From JBBRSD01 sp038245725 (lineage in GTDB: Bacteria > Actinomycetota > Coriobacteriia > Anaerosomatales > JAAXUF01), in assembly GCA_038245725.1 (NCBI GenBank), contig JBBRSD010000002.1, positions 1 through 64,000 of the forward strand: a stretch of DNA of 64,000 nucleotides, in the 5' to 3' direction. Under the pieces are notes generated by a model. The model had not been told where the DNA came from and ran no database searches. It saw only the letters and a program-made list of their open reading frames with translations. This document shows, piece after piece, positions 1 through 9,000 of this stretch (the stretch's first letter is position 1; every line of letters begins with the position of its first letter). The translations under genes and the position numbers were made by a program.

Positions 1-31
1 CCGATTTCAGAAGCGCGGTATCATCGTGCAC
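1..31 (-). CDS. possible 5' end of an unidentified gene, cut by the window edge
   Basis: A GTG codon at 31 opens a minus-strand frame that stays open to the window edge (10 codons, VHDDTALLKS). An AAAGGA ribosome-site-like sequence lies about 7 bases upstream. An ATG at 24 in another frame reaches a stop after five codons, so it is not the start. The fragment is too short to name. In many bacteria rnhB or a similar gene follows lepB here, but nothing visible shows that. The call rests only on the start signal and the open frame. Confidence 0.3.
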   Translation of the reverse strand, partial: MHDDTALLKS

Positions 32-86
32 GCGGGTTTCCTTTCTCTCCGGGTCGTAGACAAACCAAGAGTAGAAGGAAACCCGC
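32..86 (-). promoter_or_regulatory. inverted repeat that encloses the ribosome site of the next gene
   Basis: Bases 32-43 and 75-86 form a perfect 12-bp inverted repeat with a 31-base loop; a second short pairing (45-48 with 68-71) can form inside it. Read on the minus strand, the 3' arm contains the AAGGA ribosome site placed just before the GTG at 31, and the 5' arm is its complement. Folding would hide the ribosome site. There is no T-run, so it is not a simple terminator. Confidence 0.5.
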
Positions 87-186
87 TCTCTATGCCTCAC
101 TGCGGCTTCGGGGTCCCGCCCCCCAAAACCTTACGCGCTCTCGACCCGAGATTCGGCAGCCGCCACTGTCGAGGGCGGCGACTCCT

Positions 187-777
187 CTAGTGGAGCGCGC
201 CGAAGTGGCCAAGCGGCCAGTACGTCCAAACTGCGTGCCCAATGATGTCGCTCGCCGAGACCGGACCGAACTCGCGGCTGTCGCCACTATTGGTCCTGTT
301 GTCGCCCATCATCCAATACGTGCCTTGTGGTAACACCATCGGATACGGGATCGCGGGGTTGAGCTGATAACTCGGCTTGCCGTGGGTGTAGGGCTCGTCG
401 AGCTTCTTGCCGTTGACGTAGACCGCCCCGTCCTTGAGGTCGACGGTCTGGCCACCGACGGCGATGAGCCGCTTGATGAGAATCGGTGCCGACGGGTCGC
501 GCTGGGGGTTCTTGAAAACGACGATCTGCCCCGGCTGGGGCGAACCCGAGAAGCGGTACGAGAGCTTCTCGGCGAGGAGGTAGTCCTTGAGCTCGATCGT
601 GGGCAGCATCGACCCGGTCGGAACGATGAACGGCTGCACTACGAACGTCTTGATGCCCTGTGCGAGCGCGAACGCAAGAAGAACGAGCAGCGCCGTCTCG
701 ATGAACCAGCGAAGAGTAGACTCCTCTTTCGCTGGCCGTTCTTCATCGCGGACTATCAGATTCTCGGTGTCAGACAT
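187..777 (-). CDS. lepB: signal peptidase I (first of two)
   Basis: Type I signal peptidase that removes signal peptides from exported proteins at the outer face of the cytoplasmic membrane. The 196-residue protein has a membrane anchor near residues 24-48, the catalytic serine in TGSMLPT (Ser56), the catalytic lysine in LIKRLIAVGG (Lys102) and the C-terminal box MGDNRTNSGDSR (about 157-168). The ATG at 777 is chosen over one 42 bases upstream because AAGGGG lies just before it. It is the last complete gene of the rpsP-khpA-rimM-trmD run. A second family member lies at 4584-5159, so the two may divide substrates. Identity is secure from the catalytic dyad. Confidence 0.95.
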   Translation of the reverse strand: MSDTENLIVRDEERPAKEESTLRWFIETALLVLLAFALAQGIKTFVVQPFIVPTGSMLPTIELKDYLLAEKLSYRFSGSPQPGQIVVFKNPQRDPSAPILIKRLIAVGGQTVDLKDGAVYVNGKKLDEPYTHGKPSYQLNPAIPYPMVLPQGTYWMMGDNRTNSGDSREFGPVSASDIIGHAVWTYWPLGHFGALH

Positions 778-900
778 CGGTCCCCTTCGACTTGCAGAAC
801 ATACGGTAGTCGGATGCATTCTCGACCGTCGCGCACGGGGTGGACGCTCTTAGGCACCATACGGCAACGGTGTCAGTCGGGCGAGTACCCCAGCCAGAGT

Positions 901-1641
901 TTATGTGGACTTCGGCGCCGCAAGCAGCTTGTCGGCGATCTTGCGCTCGTCGTCGGAAAGCGAAGCCTGCGCCAAGAGCTCGGGACGCACCCGTGCAGTC
1001 TTGGCGACCGACTGCTCACGGCGCCAGGCAGCGATCTTAGCGTGGTCGCCCGAGCGGAGCACCTCGGGCACCGCCATCCCCGCGTACTGCGCCGGACGAG
1101 TGTACTGCGGATACTCGAGCAGCCCCTCCGAGAAGGACTCGTCTGCAGCTGACTCCTCGTCGCCCAGAACGCCGGGGACGTGGCGCGATATCGCGTCGGT
1201 GACGACCATGGCGGGCAGCTCTCCTCCGGTGAGGACGTAATCGCCGATCGAGAGCTCGAGGTCTGCAAGCGACAGCACGCGCTCGTCGAAACCTTCGTAG
1301 CGACCGCACACCATCAACAGCCGCTCGTGGGTCGCGAGCTCCTCGGCGAGTTCCTGGGTGAACGGGCGACCCGCAGGCGTGAAGAAGATGACGTGGCCGG
1401 CCTCGTCTTCGAGCTCCTGGACAGCCGCGACCGCCTCGAAGATGGGTTCGGGCTTCATGACCAGCCCCGGCCCGCCGCCGTATGGCGTGTCGTCGGTCGA
1501 GCGGTGTTTGTCGTGCGTGTAATCGCGCAGGTCGTGAGTGCGGAACTCGAGAAGTCCCCGCTCCCGTGCAAGCCCCACGATCGAGGCCGACATCGGTGCC
1601 TCGAACATGCCCGGGAAGATCGTGATGACGTCGACGATCAC
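901..1641 (-). CDS. trmD: tRNA (guanine-37-N1) methyltransferase
   Basis: SAM-dependent enzyme that methylates G37 next to the anticodon and prevents +1 frameshifting. The protein has the family's usual length (246 residues). It shows the SPOUT knot signatures VCGRYEGFDERV (about 111-122) and SIGDYVLTGGELP (about 131-143), and the N-terminal start MIVDVITIFP. The start is a GTG that overlaps the rimM stop in a GTGA junction, which implies coupled translation. The 123-base gap to lepB is too small for rplS, which usually follows trmD; see findings. Confidence 0.96.
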   Translation of the reverse strand: MIVDVITIFPGMFEAPMSASIVGLARERGLLEFRTHDLRDYTHDKHRSTDDTPYGGGPGLVMKPEPIFEAVAAVQELEDEAGHVIFFTPAGRPFTQELAEELATHERLLMVCGRYEGFDERVLSLADLELSIGDYVLTGGELPAMVVTDAISRHVPGVLGDEESAADESFSEGLLEYPQYTRPAQYAGMAVPEVLRSGDHAKIAAWRREQSVAKTARVRPELLAQASLSDDERKIADKLLAAPKST

Positions 1642-2174
1642 GCGCTCTCCCCTTCCTCGGGCAGTAACCCCGGCAGCAGCCTCACGAGTATCTCCCCCGC
1701 CGCCTCGTCAATCTCGAGCACGACGTCGTCGATGACGGGAAGCAGCACCTCGCCGAAGGGCCCGTCCACGACCCAGACGTCATTGGCCCCGGTGACGATG
1801 GTTTCCACCACCTCGCCGAGAAGCCCGCGCTTCTCATCGCGAACGGTCATGCCGTCGGCGGTGAACTCCTCGTCGGCGACTTCGAACCATTCCTCGGGAA
1901 CGTCTGCGCGTTTGGCCAGCATCTCAGTACCGCACAGTGCGAAAGCGGTGTCGACATCGTCGACTCCAGAGACCTTGACGAGCGGGCCTTTCGGACCAGG
2001 GCGCACGCCTTCGATCCGACCGGACCTGACGGTCGCGGGCGGCGGAACGAACCAGACGTTCAGCCCTTCCGGCAACGTGAAAGGGAGGTCCGTGGCAAGC
2101 GCCACGGATACCTCCCCTTTGAGTCCATGCGTCTTTATGACCCGGCCGAGTTCGACGTACGTCGAGGCCGACAT
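1638..2174 (-). CDS. rimM: 16S rRNA processing protein RimM
   Basis: Assembly factor that helps mature the head of the 30S subunit and binds ribosomal protein S19. The 178-residue protein begins VELGRVIKTHGLKGEV, the typical N-terminal beta-barrel, and ends in a PRC-barrel half with GLLGEVVETI and the downstream VLLPVIDDVVLEID stretch. It lies between khpA and trmD as in most bacteria; the stop overlaps the trmD start by 4 bases. The ATG at 2174 has only a weak, very close AGGA, so translation may depend on coupling from khpA, which ends 5 bases upstream. Confidence 0.93.
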   Translation of the reverse strand: MSASTYVELGRVIKTHGLKGEVSVALATDLPFTLPEGLNVWFVPPPATVRSGRIEGVRPGPKGPLVKVSGVDDVDTAFALCGTEMLAKRADVPEEWFEVADEEFTADGMTVRDEKRGLLGEVVETIVTGANDVWVVDGPFGEVLLPVIDDVVLEIDEAAGEILVRLLPGLLPEEGESA

Positions 2175-2178
2175 GTCC

Positions 2179-2427
2179 TTAACCGAGGACCTCGACCTCG
2201 ACTTGCCGGTCGGCTGTTGAGCCGGCAGCGCGCGCGAGTGTACGGATCGCCTTGATGATTCGGCCCTGCCGGCCGATTACCTTGCCCACATCCGCAGGAT
2301 CGAGCGTGATCTCGAACGTGAGCGCCTCTTCGGTCTCCTTCGTCTCGACGACGACGACATCAGGGGTGTCCACGAGCGACGTGACGAGATAGCGGACGAG
2401 CGCCTCGGTATCGGTGGCGGAAGCCAT
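2179..2427 (-). CDS. khpA: KH-domain RNA-binding protein
   Basis: Small single KH-domain protein (82 residues), a global RNA-binding factor that in Gram-positive bacteria pairs with KhpB and affects cell elongation. The RNA-binding GxxG loop is visible in DVGKVIGRQGRIIKAIR near residues 46-62. It sits in its usual place between rpsP and rimM. The start is the ATG at 2427; a TTG codon directly upstream is in frame but less likely. Ten bases separate it from rpsP, so the genes are probably co-transcribed. Confidence 0.92.
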   Translation of the reverse strand: MASATDTEALVRYLVTSLVDTPDVVVVETKETEEALTFEITLDPADVGKVIGRQGRIIKAIRTLARAAGSTADRQVEVEVLG

Positions 2428-2436
2428 CAACGGCCC

Positions 2437-3000
2437 TTACTCGGCGTCAGTCTCGGCGGGGGCGGCCTCTTCGGCTGCCTCCTCCGCGACCTCGGGCTCA
2501 GAGACTTCGGCGGCTTCCTCGGCGGGAGCCTCCTGGGCGACTTCTTCGACGACCTCAGGCTCGGCGGCAGCCTCGGCAGCGGCGGCGGCAGCTTCCTCGG
2601 CAGCCTTGGCGGCGGCCTCAGCAGCTTCGGCGGCGGCCTCAGCAGCTTCGGCGGCGGCCTTCGCGGCGTCCTCGACAGCCTTTGCGGCGGCCTTGGCCTC
2701 GTCGACGACCTTCTGGGCAGCCTTCTTCGAGACCTTGGCCTCATCGACGGGAGCAACCTTCTCACCGCGAGCGATGGCGATCAATTTGCCCGCAGCCTCG
2801 GTGGGCTGGGCACCCTTACCGAGCCAAGCGTCGATCTTCTCAAGATCGAGCTCGACGGTGGACGGCTCGGTACGCGGGTTGTAACGGCCCACGATCTCGA
2901 TGAAGCGGCCGTCGCGGCGCGAGCGCTCGTCGGCAATGACAACGCGGTAGTACGGCGCCTTCTTGGCACCGTGGCGCGCCAGACGGATCTTGACTGACAC
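2437..3000 (-). CDS. rpsP: 30S ribosomal protein S16 with a long Ala/Glu-rich tail
   Basis: Ribosomal protein S16 of the small subunit. The first 85 or so residues are the normal S16 fold, starting VSVKIRLARHGAKKAPYYR and containing IVGRYNPRTEPS. The GTG start at 3000 is chosen because GGAGG lies 8 bases upstream; this starts the protein exactly at the family N-terminus. The remaining about 100 residues form a low-complexity tail, first alanine-rich with lysine (coiled-coil like), then rich in Glu, Pro and Val. S16 is normally 80-90 residues; some actinobacteria carry extensions, but this one more than doubles the protein (187 residues). The DNA of the tail holds 21-bp tandem repeats. Confidence 0.95.
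   Translation of the reverse strand: MSVKIRLARHGAKKAPYYRVVIADERSRRDGRFIEIVGRYNPRTEPSTVELDLEKIDAWLGKGAQPTEAAGKLIAIARGEKVAPVDEAKVSKKAAQKVVDEAKAAAKAVEDAAKAAAEAAEAAAEAAEAAAKAAEEAAAAAAEAAAEPEVVEEVAQEAPAEEAAEVSEPEVAEEAAEEAAPAETDAE
2609..2661. repeat. 21-bp tandem repeat, two and a half copies, inside rpsP
   Basis: Two identical 21-bp units (2609-2629 and 2630-2650) are followed by about half a unit (2651-2661). They encode the alanine/glutamate heptads of the S16 tail. The unit length is a multiple of 3 and 7 residues, so copy changes keep the frame and the helix register. Confidence 0.85.
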
Positions 3001-3158
3001 CAGGTTCACCTCCGGTAAAGGCGGCCGCGTTTCGGCCGCACTGCAAGCAAGCAAAGCGGTTGCATATTCTACGACAGTAGTCCGAGGCGGTCAAAGACAC
3101 GTCTCCGGGTGTTCTCGGCTGCTCCCGATGGCTGCTCGCCACCGTGCCTGCGGCCCGG

Positions 3159-4499
3159 CTAGAAACCTCCCGGCATCCCCGGGATCTTCATGCGGCGTTT
3201 GCCTTTGCCACTCATCCCCTGGAACTGCTTCATGAGCTTGCGCGTCTCGTTAAACTGCTTGAGCAGCTGGTTCACATCGTATACCACGACACCCGAGCCC
3301 TTGGCGATGCGCTCGCGGCGCGAACCGTTGATGATGCTTGGCTTGGCACGCTCGGCAGCGGTCATCGAGTAGATGATTGCTTCGACCCGATCGAGTGCCC
3401 CCTCGTCGACCTGTCCGTCGAGGTCGCCGAGCTTGGCAGCCCCCGGCAGGGACTTGAGGATCGAGCCGAGCCCACCCATCTTGCGTACCTGTTTGATTTG
3501 GGCGAGGAAGTCATCAAGCGTGAACTCCGCCTTTCGCATGCGTTCTTCGGCGGCGGCGTCCATCTCGGCGGCGCCCACTTCTTGTGCCCGCTCGATGAGC
3601 GTGACCACGTCGCCCATCCCGAGAATGCGCTTGGCCATCCGGTCGGGATGGAACACCTCGAGCGCGTCGGTCTTCTCGCCGAAAGACGCGAACTTGATCG
3701 GCTTGCCGGTGACCTGGCGGATCGAGAGGGCTGCACCACCGCGTGCGTCGCCATCGAGCTTGCTCATGATGACGCCGTCGAAGTCGACCTTGGTCGCGAA
3801 TGCGGCGGCCACGTTGACGGCATCCTGGCCGGTCATCGCATCGACGACCATGAGGATCTGGTCGGGCCGCACCGCTGCCTTGATTGCGGCCGCCTCGTCC
3901 ATCATCTCGGTGTCGACGTGCAGGCGACCCGCCGTGTCGACGATGACGACATCGCGCAGCGTGTCGATGGCATGCTTCACACCGGCCTTCGCAATCGCTA
4001 CGGGGTCGCTGCCCTCACCGCGGTACACCGGGATATCGAGCTCGCGGCCGAGCGCCTCGAGCTGGTCGATGGCGGCGGGCCGGTAGACGTCGCACGCGAC
4101 CATAAGTGGCCGCTTACCCTGCTTGCGCAGCAGGAATGCGAGTTTGGCGGTAGCTGTCGTCTTGCCGGAGCCCTGCAAGCCGACGAGCATGATCACGTTC
4201 GGGATGCGTCCCGATAGCACGAGTTGCGAGCCTGTCCCGCCGAGAAGCTCTGTCATCTCGTCGACGACGATCTTGACCACCATCTGGCCCGGAGTGAGCG
4301 ACTTCATGACGTCGGCGCCCACGGCGCGCTCGCGGACCTTGGCGACGAACTCCTTGACGACCTTATAGTTCACATCGGCTTCGAGCAGTGCCATGCGGAT
4401 CTCGCGCATCGCGGCATCGACGTCAGTCTCGGAGAGACGGCCTTTGCTGGTGAGCCCGGCGAAGATCGATTGGAGGCGATCGGAGAGGTTCTGGAACAT
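3159..4499 (-). CDS. ffh: signal recognition particle protein Ffh
   Basis: SRP54 GTPase that binds signal sequences on ribosomes together with 4.5S RNA and docks on FtsY. The 446-residue protein has the N domain, a GTPase domain with GLQGSGKTTATAK (P-loop, about 109-121), DTAGRLHVD and SKLDGDARGG, and a methionine-rich M domain toward the C-terminus ending in GMSGKGKRRMKIPGMPGGF. Length is typical. It lies between rpsP and a lepB-ftsY pair, so SRP, its receptor and signal peptidase are encoded within 3 kb. Confidence 0.97.
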   Translation of the reverse strand: MFQNLSDRLQSIFAGLTSKGRLSETDVDAAMREIRMALLEADVNYKVVKEFVAKVRERAVGADVMKSLTPGQMVVKIVVDEMTELLGGTGSQLVLSGRIPNVIMLVGLQGSGKTTATAKLAFLLRKQGKRPLMVACDVYRPAAIDQLEALGRELDIPVYRGEGSDPVAIAKAGVKHAIDTLRDVVIVDTAGRLHVDTEMMDEAAAIKAAVRPDQILMVVDAMTGQDAVNVAAAFATKVDFDGVIMSKLDGDARGGAALSIRQVTGKPIKFASFGEKTDALEVFHPDRMAKRILGMGDVVTLIERAQEVGAAEMDAAAEERMRKAEFTLDDFLAQIKQVRKMGGLGSILKSLPGAAKLGDLDGQVDEGALDRVEAIIYSMTAAERAKPSIINGSRRERIAKGSGVVVYDVNQLLKQFNETRKLMKQFQGMSGKGKRRMKIPGMPGGF

Positions 4500-4583
4500 C
4501 GAGGCGGGTCCCTTCGGATGTGCATCCGCGCACGCGCGGGCGAAGCACCACGGTAGTCAGCTGCACGGGCGCCGTCAAATGGC

Positions 4584-5159
4584 TCAGGGCACCAGTCGAA
4601 TCCGCGTGACCGGTCCATAGATGGCAACAACCCTGCCTGTGATGCCGGAGATCGGCTCGGGCCCGAGGTCGCGACTGTCGGTGGAGTCAGCACGGTTGTC
4701 GCCCATCAGGTAGACCGTGTTCGGCGGCACGGTCATCGGCCCGGCCGAACCGGCGAAATCGAGCATCACGACCTGGCCGCGCTGCGGCTCCGGCACCCCG
4801 TTGACGATCGCGGCGTCGAGCCGGATCGCGATCGTGTCGCCCGGCACCGCGATGACCCGCTTCACGAGCGGCACCGATGAGCCCTGCTCTGTGACGCTCG
4901 TGAAGACGATGTCGCCTCGCCGCGGGTTCGAGTCGCCCTTGGTGAGGAGTACAAGATCGTCGTTTCGCAACGTCGGCAGCATCGACGGTCCGGATATCCG
5001 GCCGAAGTCGAAAAGCACGTAGAACACGATGAGGATCACTAGCAGGAAGCCCGAGAGCGGTATCAGGATCTTGCGTGCCAGGCGGTCACCGAGGTCGCTG
5101 GGATCCTTCGCGCCCGGTGCAAGAGCCGTCGGGCCGAGGTGGAGGCCGTCGTCACCCAT
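4584..5159 (-). CDS. lepB: signal peptidase I (second copy)
   Basis: Second type I signal peptidase, 191 residues. One membrane segment near residues 31-52 (KILIPLSGFLLVILIVFYVL) precedes the catalytic serine box SGPSMLPT, the lysine box LVKRVIAVPGD and the C-terminal box MGDNRADSTDSR. All catalytic residues are intact, so both paralogues in this window should be active. The start codon overlaps the end of ftsY by 8 bases, indicating one operon. Sequence outside the motifs differs clearly from the copy at 187-777, which argues against a recent duplication. Confidence 0.94.
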   Translation of the reverse strand: MGDDGLHLGPTALAPGAKDPSDLGDRLARKILIPLSGFLLVILIVFYVLFDFGRISGPSMLPTLRNDDLVLLTKGDSNPRRGDIVFTSVTEQGSSVPLVKRVIAVPGDTIAIRLDAAIVNGVPEPQRGQVVMLDFAGSAGPMTVPPNTVYLMGDNRADSTDSRDLGPEPISGITGRVVAIYGPVTRIRLVP

Positions 5160-6066
5160 TCCCCACCAGCGCCCGAGCGAATTCCGCCGCCGAGAAGGGC
5201 TTAAGGTCGTCGATGCCCTCGCCGATGCCGATGCGCAGGATCGGGATACCGAGCTCTCGGACGACGGCGATGGCGATGCCTCCTTTCGCGGTCCCGTCGA
5301 GCTTGGTGAGAATCAGCCCGTCCAGACCCAGAGCGGCGTCGAACTCGCGCGCCTGCTGCAACCCGTTCTGGCCGGTTGTGGCGTCCATGACGAGGATTTT
5401 GACGACCGGCGGCTTGCTCCGGTTCTCTGTGACGCGGACGACCTTCTGGAGCTCGCGCATGAGGTCGGCTGATGTGTGGAGGCGACCGGCAGTGTCGATC
5501 AGCGTGAGATCAGCGCCGCTCTCCTCGGCTTTGACGACCGTGTCGAACGCGACGGCAGCGGGATCGGCCCCCCGATCGCGGCGGACGACAGGCACGTTTG
5601 CGCGCTCGGCCCAGACGTCGAGCTGCTCGGAAGCAGCGGCCCGAAATGTGTCCGCGCTGCCGAGGATCACCGAGCGGCCCTCATCGGCGGCCTGCTTAGC
5701 GAGCTTGCCAACGGTCGTAGTCTTGCCGGTCCCGTTGACCCCTACCATCAGGACGGTCACCGGCGAGAGCGCGAGCATGTCTTCGGCGGCCGGTGGGAAC
5801 TCCTCAGCGATCCTGTCAGCGAGTGCGTCGATGACGGCTGAGGCATCGGGCAGTGCCTTGGCGGTCGCCTCACGTCGGAGCCGCGTGACGATGTCGTTAG
5901 TGGCGGCAAAACCCATGTCCGCGCCGATGAGCGTGTCCTCGAGATCGGACCAGAACTCCTCGTCGAGGTCGGGTCCGCGGTTGAGCAGCACGTTGAGCTG
6001 CTCGCCGAGGCGCTCCCGGCTCTTCGAAAGGCCTTCGGAGAGGCGCCTATACCACGGAGTCGTCAT
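5152..6066 (-). CDS. ftsY: SRP receptor GTPase FtsY
   Basis: Membrane-associated SRP receptor GTPase that pairs with Ffh to deliver ribosomes to the translocon. The 304-residue protein holds the NG domain with GVNGTGKTTTVGKLA (P-loop), SADTFRAAASEQL, LIDTAGRLHTS and TKLDGTAKGG. The long acidic A domain of E. coli FtsY is absent, as in many Gram-positives. The ATG at 6066 (MTTPWYRRLSEGL) is chosen as the natural N-terminus; its reading overlaps the last 20 bases of smc. The smc-ftsY order is widely conserved. Confidence 0.96.
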   Translation of the reverse strand: MTTPWYRRLSEGLSKSRERLGEQLNVLLNRGPDLDEEFWSDLEDTLIGADMGFAATNDIVTRLRREATAKALPDASAVIDALADRIAEEFPPAAEDMLALSPVTVLMVGVNGTGKTTTVGKLAKQAADEGRSVILGSADTFRAAASEQLDVWAERANVPVVRRDRGADPAAVAFDTVVKAEESGADLTLIDTAGRLHTSADLMRELQKVVRVTENRSKPPVVKILVMDATTGQNGLQQAREFDAALGLDGLILTKLDGTAKGGIAIAVVRELGIPILRIGIGEGIDDLKPFSAAEFARALVGNG

Positions 6067-9000
6067 CGTCTTGTGGTTCCTTTGCAATCGCCGTAGCGCG
6101 GTCGAGCTTCTGGCTGACGACCTTCGAGACGCCATCGGCCTGCATAGACACGCCGTAGAGAACGTCGGCCATCTCCATCGTCCGCCGCTGATGTGTCACG
6201 ACAATGAACTGCGTGTGATGACGCATCGAATCGGTGAACGCCACGAAGCGGCGCAGGTTCGTGTCGTCAAGCGCGGCTTCCACCTCGTCGAGGATGTAGA
6301 ACGGGCACGGGCGCGTCCGGTAGACCGCGAACAGAAGCGCGAGCGCCGTCAGCGACTTCTCGCCACCGGAGAGCAAGCTCATCTTCGAGAGCTTCTTGCC
6401 GCGTGGCTGTGCGATGACTTCGATGCCGGTGGCCTCGGGATCATCGGGCTCGGTGAGTTGGAGCTGCGACGTCCCGCCGGGGAACAACACGCCGAATATC
6501 TGCTGGAAGTGGCGATCGACCTGCTCGAACGTCTCGAGGAACCGGTCGCGCATCTTGCGGTCGATGGCGGCGACGACCTTATGCAGCGCTCGCCGGCTGC
6601 TATCGAGATCCTCGATCTGGTCGGCCATGAACTCGCGGCGCTTGCGGAGCGACTCGAACTCCTCCATCGCGATCGGGTTGACCGGTCCGAGGTTGGAGAG
6701 CTGCTTGCGAAGACGGTGCGCCCGATCCTCGGTGGTCGTGCGGTTGTCGAGGGGCTCGGCGGCGAGCGCGGTCTCGATCGGCACGCCGAGGTCTTCGACG
6801 ATGCGCCGCACCGCCTGGTTGACCTGGACCTCGAGCTGGCCCTTCTCGACGCGCAGGTCCGAGGCGGCTGCGTTCTTCTCGTCGATCTCGGCCTGCACTT
6901 CGCGCACGCCGTCTTGCGCGCCGTGGATCGTCTCGCGCAGCGATTCGGAGTCCGCCTGCTCGAAACGCGCACGGTCCTTGAGCTTGTGCGCCCAATGCTC
7001 AGCACGCTCCTGCAAGACCAGGTACAGGTCGTGGACGGGCTGGATGCGCTGGCGCAACAGCTCGAGCGCAGCCTCGGTCTCCTTCGAGGCGCGAAGCGTG
7101 TCCTCAAGTTCGCGCAGCTCGGAGTTGATCGTGTTGACCTGCCGCTTGAGATGCACTTCGCGCTCCGAGACGGTCGCGATGTCGACCTGGCACGTCGACA
7201 GGCGCTCGAAGGTGGCGCTCTCTTCTCGGAAACGCGCGTCGCGCTGCTCTCTCGAGACCGCCGACTCCTCCTCGAGCCGCTCGAGATCGGCGCCGATCTG
7301 CTCGATGCGCACGGCAAGCGCGTCGAGCGTGGGCCGGTCCTTGGCGGTGCGATCGCGGATGTCGGTGATGCGTCGCGCGACGCCCTCGGCCTCGGTGTCG
7401 AGCGCGGTCAGCTGCTGCTCGAGCCGGCCGACCTCCTCGAGCATCGAGTCGTGCTCGCCGGTCAGAGTCGCGACGCGCTGCGAGAGCTCGAGCGCGTCTT
7501 GCTGCGCTGCACGCAACGCCTCCTCAGCATCGCCGTGATCCGATTCGGCCTCGCCCACCGCCGCGGTCATCGCGATCATGAGGTCGTGCAGCTCGTTGAT
7601 CCGCCGCTTGCGCGAGAGCACGCCCTCGGTGTCTGACACTTGGGTGCCGATCGTCAGCTTCCCATTCGGCCAGACGACCGCGCCTTCCGAGGTGGCAAAA
7701 CGCGCACCGGTCTTGTCCGCGGCCGATGCTGCGAACGCATCGTCGACGCTGTCGACCACGAACACGTCGCCGAGAAGTGCCTCGACCGCGGCCCGTACGT
7801 TCTCGTCGCAGTCGAGCTGGTCGAGCAGCCGGGATCCGGTCTTCGGTGTCCCCGAGATGCACGAGCGCGCGCCGGCGATCGGCACGAGCGAGAGCTCGCC
7901 TTCGGTGTGCGAGCGCAGCTCGGCAGCGATCGACGATGCCGCCTTCGCGTCGGTGACGAGCAGTCCGAACAGGTCCGCACCGAGAAGACGCTCGACGAGC
8001 GCCTCGAACGCCTCGGGCGCGCGGACGACCTCGGCGATAGGGCCCACGATGCCGGGCAGCTCGCGCGCCCGAGCGAGCACCCACGCGAGCGCCGGCGATG
8101 CGCTCTCGAACGCGCGGTCGACCTCTTCGAGCCCGCGCGATTCGGCGCGCGCCTCCGTCAGCCGGTCGCGGCGGGTCTCGAGCTCCTTGCGGCGCGAATC
8201 GAGCACGCGGACGCGCTTGTCGACGTCGGAGTCAGCGAGCGCGATCTCGCGCCGCACGTGCTGCAGAGAACCCGCGAGCGCCTCGAGGCGGCCCCGGCGC
8301 GCGGAGAGCGTGCCCTGTGCGGCCTGGCGCTGCTCGCCGATGTGTTCGGCCCGCTCGGCCAGCAGGTCCTCTTCCATTGCGAACGCTGAGAGCGCCTGTC
8401 CGGCCTTGGACGACTCCGCTCGGTCGTCTTCGAGAAGCTTGCGATGGCGACGGATGTCCGCGTTGATGCGCGCGAGGTCGTCATCTGCCGCGATGCGGGC
8501 CTTGCGGACCGCCTCGGACTCCTTGCGCAACTCGTTGAGTTGGCCGTAGAGCGCCTTTAGCCGCCCGTCGGTCTCCCGGCGCTGCGCCGAGAGCGAGTCG
8601 AGCTCACCGGCGCGCGTGGCGCTACGCGTCGCGGAGTGGTGGAGCTTCTGGCGCAGCTCCGAGAGACGGACGATGAGGTTCTTGCCCTTTTCTTCGAGCA
8701 AGAGCAGACCGGCGTCGAGACGCTCGAGGATCGATTGCATGCGGCGACGCTGCTCGGAGAGGTCGCCCACGAACAGGCCCTTTTCTTCGAGCAGCGACTG
8801 GAACGTCCCGAGCTCGCGCTCCTTCTCGGCGAGGCGGTAGCGCGACAGGTCGATGTCGGCGTCGGCTTCCTTCTCGCGCTTGGCGAGCTCTTCCCACGTT
8901 CCCTGAAGTCGCCGCAGATCGTCGACGGCAAGCGTGAGATCGAGTTCGCGGAGCTCGCCCACGATCCCGGCGTGCTGCTGGGCCTTGCTCGCCTGGCGTT

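Noticed and set aside
5075..7636. Very long open frame on the plus strand opposite ftsY and smc
   Set aside because: It is antisense to two secure genes, has arginine/leucine-rich composition typical of a high-GC shadow, and shows no family motif.
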